From Cytobacillus firmus (GTDB lineage Bacteria > Bacillota > Bacilli > Bacillales > Cytobacillaceae), in NCBI RefSeq assembly GCF_023612095.1, contig NZ_CP086235.1, positions 3,917,501 through 3,981,500 on the forward strand: 64,000 nucleotides of DNA. The letters run 5' to 3'. The notes beneath the pieces were generated by a model. It had not been told where the DNA came from and ran no database searches. It was given only the letters and a program-made list of their open reading frames with translations. Positions 61,297 through 64,000 of the stretch are shown one piece after another. Within the stretch, counting starts at the first letter, position 1. Every line of letters begins with the position of its first letter. A program made the position numbers and the translations under genes.

Positions 61297-61874
61297 CCAT
61301 ATAGGATCACTTTGACATAAAATCTGGCTTGTTCCTTCGCCAGGCTTTCTTTCAATTTGTAATCGGTATTCCTTGATGAAATCAGACTTAACAGCAGGTA
61401 CGCAGATGAAACCGGGTCAGATCCAATTTCCGCTGGATCCCTCAGCTTTTGATCTTTAATCCCTTTTTCAAAGATCGAGGCAATCGGGTCCTGATAAGAC
61501 TCCATCCACCATTTCCGGACGATTCCCTGATGCTCCTGATCTAATTCTTTTTGAATATCATGAAACATCTGTCCCATTGAAGGAGACTTATTGATTAAAA
61601 TATAATAAGTGACCTGAATTAAGCATTCTTCAATGTCGTCTTCAAAGCGCTTAATAATTCTGCTTAAAGCCCTTTGCATATCAACCAATTCAGTCCTCAG
61701 CACTTCCATATAAATGGCCTTTTTATTGGAAAAATGATGATAAAGGGTAGGCTGCGTAATGCCGCATGCTTCAGCAATTCTTCTCGTGGAAACCGCCCGA
61801 TACCCTAAATCCATAAAAAGCTTATGTGCTGCTTTCACAATTTTTTTATGTGTATCGCTTGCATTTAGTAACAT
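61272..61874 (-). CDS. TetR/AcrR family transcriptional repressor of the RND pump
   Basis: A 200-residue regulator. The HTH is VSTRRIAEACGITQPTLYHHFSNKKAIYMEVL, typical of TetR. ATG 61874 has AAGGG upstream. The C-terminal ligand domain ends in GLSQSNGQ, the last seven or eight residues being encoded by the repeat. Promoter TTGACG (61942-61947) / TATAAT (61919-61924), with its operator right after the -10. Together with the operator at the RND promoter it forms an autoregulated drug-export switch. Confidence 0.9.
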   Translation of the reverse strand: MLLNASDTHKKIVKAAHKLFMDLGYRAVSTRRIAEACGITQPTLYHHFSNKKAIYMEVLRTELVDMQRALSRIIKRFEDDIEECLIQVTYYILINKSPSMGQMFHDIQKELDQEHQGIVRKWWMESYQDPIASIFEKGIKDQKLRDPAEIGSDPVSSAYLLLSLISSRNTDYKLKESLAKEQARFYVKVILYGLSQSNGQ

Positions 61875-61903
61875 AAACAAAATCCCTTTCAAGTAAGCGA
61901 TCC

Positions 61904-61917
61904 CTATCACTTGATAA
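61904..61917. promoter_or_regulatory. TetR operator 2, at its own promoter
   Basis: CTATCACTTGATAA differs from operator 1 at two positions and lies 1 nt downstream of the -10 box of tetR, as expected for autorepression. Confidence 0.7.
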
Positions 61918-62131
61918 GATTATAAAAATCTAAACGAAATGCGTCAACAATCAATGTGCTCATTTATAAAGTTAATATTCCATCCTATTACATTTTCCCA
62001 TTTCTCCACTTTTCAACCATTGTTCATAAGGCAAAAATATAGGATAATATAAATAATTATGTTAACCTGTTAATCATTTTAGTTAACCTATATATATATA
62101 TATATCTAGTAGATATGATTGGGGGGATTTT

Positions 62132-62548
62132 ATGTATAAGCTGCGCGGCCATCATCTCTTTTGCCTTCTAGGCTATCGGGGAATGGGCTACTCTCAGGAA
62201 TATGTGGAAAATATGACCCGTATGCATCAAACCTTGAGAGGCAACCCCAGGACATGGATACAGCTTGTTAAAGGGCCGGATCACCTGTGTGAAAAGTATC
62301 CCAACTCAGGTGAATACCATTGTGAACACGATGATATTTATGAAAGAGATGCCGTTATTCTTGAGAAATTAGGTCTTAGAATCGGACAAATTCTGTACTG
62401 GCAGGACATCGAGTCAAATATCCAGAAGTATGCTCTTCCCTCAGATATACAGACTGTTTGTGAAACTTGTTCGTGGCGCTCATATGGCGTTTGTGAAGAA
62501 GGTATCCGGGATATTCTTGCAGGGCAGGGCTTAAGGGAAGTAAAATAA
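62132..62548 (+). CDS. DUF1284 family protein
   Basis: A 138-residue protein with a conserved Cys/His pattern: LRGHHLFCLLGYRGMGYS, LVKGPDHLCEKYPNSGEYHCEHDD and CETCSWRSYGVCEEGI. At least seven cysteines and several histidines suggest a metal (iron-sulfur or zinc) site. The family is uncharacterised. GGGGGGAT precedes the ATG. It is monocistronic. Confidence 0.85.
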   Translation: MYKLRGHHLFCLLGYRGMGYSQEYVENMTRMHQTLRGNPRTWIQLVKGPDHLCEKYPNSGEYHCEHDDIYERDAVILEKLGLRIGQILYWQDIESNIQKYALPSDIQTVCETCSWRSYGVCEEGIRDILAGQGLREVK

Positions 62549-62628
62549 GACCTCTATTAGAATCTAAAATGGTAACATCCATTAAATTAACCTCTGCCGG
62601 CCACACTTAAATAGAGGACAATCAATAA

Positions 62629-62829
62629 TTACCGTTTCTTTTTAATCAAATCAATTAAATAACAAAACAGTGAAATTACAAAGGACAGAAGCAGTACAAT
62701 GATTGTTCCGAATGTGTATACCGCTTCTTCTGCCGGATCGCCTCCGCCCATATATACTGAACCAAAAATAAAAAAGAGCAAGACACTTACCATCACGAGT
62801 AAGAAGAAAATACTAATATACTTTGACAT
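62629..62829 (-). CDS. Small membrane protein (66 aa)
   Basis: Two helices (YISIFFLLVMVSVLLFFIFGSVYM and TIIVLLLSFVISLFCYLIDLI) are joined by GGGDPAEEAVYTFG. ATG 62829 has GGGGGATT upstream. No family is recognised. It lies convergent with DUF1284. Confidence 0.6.
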   Translation of the reverse strand: MSKYISIFFLLVMVSVLLFFIFGSVYMGGGDPAEEAVYTFGTIIVLLLSFVISLFCYLIDLIKKKR

Positions 62830-62883
62830 AGAATCCCCCATTGTTCCGATATTCCTTCTAATATATGAGAAAAATTAAGCATG

Positions 62884-62912
62884 GTTCCCGCACTTTCAAG
62901 ATGCGGGAACTA
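62884..62912 (-). terminator. Terminator after the 40-residue peptide gene
   Basis: GTTCCCGCA / TGCGGGAAC is a perfect 9-bp stem with a 9-nt loop. Confidence 0.7.
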
Positions 62913-62925
62913 CTCTACTTTCCAG

Positions 62926-63048
62926 TCACCCCAGCCACTGCTGATTGTAAGCTATGATCCCCAATATGGCACCAGCACCTGCGCCAAATAGTAAACCCCC
63001 AATGGCCCAAATCGCTTTTTTCTTCACTTTATTATTCTTTTCGATCAC
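62926..63048 (-). CDS. Glycine-zipper-like small membrane peptide (40 aa)
   Basis: A 40-codon frame with GTG start and SD GAGGAGGTG. The N-terminus is basic (MIEKNNKVKKKA), then one helix AIWAIGGLLFGAGAGAILGI with a small-residue zipper, then YNQQWLG. This looks like a real membrane peptide. No homologue is recognised; it may be a small inner-membrane or stress peptide. Confidence 0.65.
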   Translation of the reverse strand: MIEKNNKVKKKAIWAIGGLLFGAGAGAILGIIAYNQQWLG

Positions 63049-63235
63049 GAACGGCACCTCCTCACAGTGGATTAAGAGTCAGACAGAACACTCTTACATT
63101 TATTTTCACTTCTTTTAATAATTGGAAACTCCTTCTTGTATCCGTAATTTTTTTAGTGTGACTTCTACAAATTTCATGGTATATTTTAGTAGGCTATTTG
63201 AACTATAGATAGCACTTTATTATCGGTGAAGAGAT

Positions 63236-64000
63236 ATGAAAAAACCTATGAGATTAAGCATCCAGTGGCTTATTTTAGGCTTACTGGCTTTTGCCATGCT
63301 TGGCACCTATGCAGGAAGTGTCATTTCGAGTGTAGTGGTCAGCAAGAACAACCTGGAGAAAAATTATTTAATAGAAAATCAGTATTATGCTCAAAAACTG
63401 GCCGCTGTTACAGATTCTCTTTTTGTCAATATGATTAAAAATCTGACGATGGCAGCACGAAATGAATATCTTTTGACGAACGATTCCCGGAAAATCCATA
63501 ATGAATTAGATTTCATACTGCAGTCGACTACCTATTTCAACTCTACATTTTTTGCGGATAAAACAGGCCGTATCGTGGCATCTTCTCCTGATATGGCGTT
63601 AAATGGAACAAAATTAACTAGTGTCGGTGCAAAAGAATCTCTGGAAAAGAAAGTTCCTATAATATCAAAGCCTTATGTAGGTGTGACCGGAAAATTAATT
63701 ATGCTTATCTCTGTCCCCGTTTTTGATAAAAGCGGATCGTATGAGGGATTTCTTGCTGGAACCATCTATTTACATGAAGCTAACAGCCTTATCCAGATTC
63801 TAGGACAGCATCCAAAGCATGAAAATAACTCTTATGTATATGTGGTTGATTCTGAAGGTAATATTATTTACCATCCGGATAAAAAAAGAATTAACGATAA
63901 TGTGAAAGAAAACAAAGTGATACAGCACGTTTTAGAAGGAAGAAACGGAAATCTGGAAGTTACGAATACGAAAGGCATAGCCATGCTTGCCGGGTATGCC
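63236..64000 (+). CDS. Sensor protein with dCache domain (5' part only)
   Basis: The window holds the first 255 codons. TM1 is SIQWLILGLLAFAMLGTYAGSVI; an extracytoplasmic dCache-like domain follows, with phrases FFADKTGRIVASSPDMALNG, VYVVDSEGNIIYHPDKKRIND and LEGRNGNLEVTNTKGIAMLAGYA. Such proteins end in a kinase, chemotaxis or GGDEF output domain, which is off the end of the window. The ATG 63236 has GGTGAAGAG just upstream. Confidence 0.8.
   Translation, partial: MKKPMRLSIQWLILGLLAFAMLGTYAGSVISSVVVSKNNLEKNYLIENQYYAQKLAAVTDSLFVNMIKNLTMAARNEYLLTNDSRKIHNELDFILQSTTYFNSTFFADKTGRIVASSPDMALNGTKLTSVGAKESLEKKVPIISKPYVGVTGKLIMLISVPVFDKSGSYEGFLAGTIYLHEANSLIQILGQHPKHENNSYVYVVDSEGNIIYHPDKKRINDNVKENKVIQHVLEGRNGNLEVTNTKGIAMLAGYA

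Noticed and set aside
63226..63438. A 70-residue frame at the right end
   Set aside because: It is an out-of-frame shadow of the Cache-domain sensor starting at 63236, which runs open to the end of the window.

Overview
The window looks like chromosome from a low-GC, spore-forming Bacillaceae (Cytobacillus, Mesobacillus or Bacillus-like; the genus is inferred from protein resemblance only). Supporting signs are AGGAGG-type ribosome binding sites on nearly every gene, frequent TTG/GTG starts, many intrinsic terminators with U-tracts, a T-box leader, a c-di-AMP riboswitch, a Fur box, a DUF3231 protein, HelD and SwrC-type RND homologues. There are no rRNA or tRNA genes, no CRISPR array and no prophage. 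The only complete mobile element is an IS3-family insertion sequence at 49721-51192.

Layout. 1-7 kb: oxidoreductase, PPOX protein, a structured repeat, a SulP transporter with an ArsR regulator, a YtzI-like peptide, acetyltransferases and trmL. 7-17 kb: an MFS drug exporter, helD, an alpha/beta hydrolase, then small enzymes (NUDIX, VOC, GNAT, DinB) and a PadR two-gene operon. 17-21 kb: small genes, an ATP-grasp pseudogene and a flavin oxidoreductase. 21-25 kb: cueP with an in-frame UGA, then a Fur-box-controlled ferric iron ABC transporter whose binding protein is frameshifted. 25-32 kb: two back-to-back operons for sulfur and thiol chemistry. One has a rhodanese-persulfide dioxygenase, DsrE and TusA-rhodanese; the other has CcdA, a two-component system, OsmC, a membrane protein and a ResA-like thioredoxin. 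32-45 kb: beta-propeller lipoprotein, 3D-domain cell-wall protein, VOC/ArsR pair, DUF3231, ABC exporter, modAB, and CtaG/DUF2243. 45-52 kb: a 4 x 52 bp tandem repeat, a glutamate/aspartate symporter behind a c-di-AMP riboswitch, a broken dienelactone hydrolase, nitronate monooxygenase, and the IS inside a terminator hairpin. 52-64 kb: ECF sigma/anti-sigma pair, small membrane proteins, LprI-like lipoprotein, GrpB, Mrr-like protein, T-box-controlled proS, TetR plus RND exporter sharing operators, and the 5' part of a Cache-domain sensor.

The most interesting signal is in cueP (21107-21634, minus). The copper-binding protein is open end to end except for one UGA, which sits where the family has its first conserved cysteine. 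Eleven nucleotides after that UGA begins a 17-nt perfect stem-loop (7 bp stem, GGU loop). This is the geometry of the minimal bacterial selenocysteine insertion element. It is either a candidate selenoprotein or a very recent nonsense mutation with a coincidental hairpin. The window also contains a clear amber-interrupted gene and a frameshifted gene, so the mutational explanation must be taken seriously.

Other points of note: an apparently leaderless ArsR-family gene whose operator lies inside its own promoter, an IS in the exact loop of a bidirectional terminator, a repeat that supplies the last codons of a TetR gene, and a possible 130-nt RNA next to helD.
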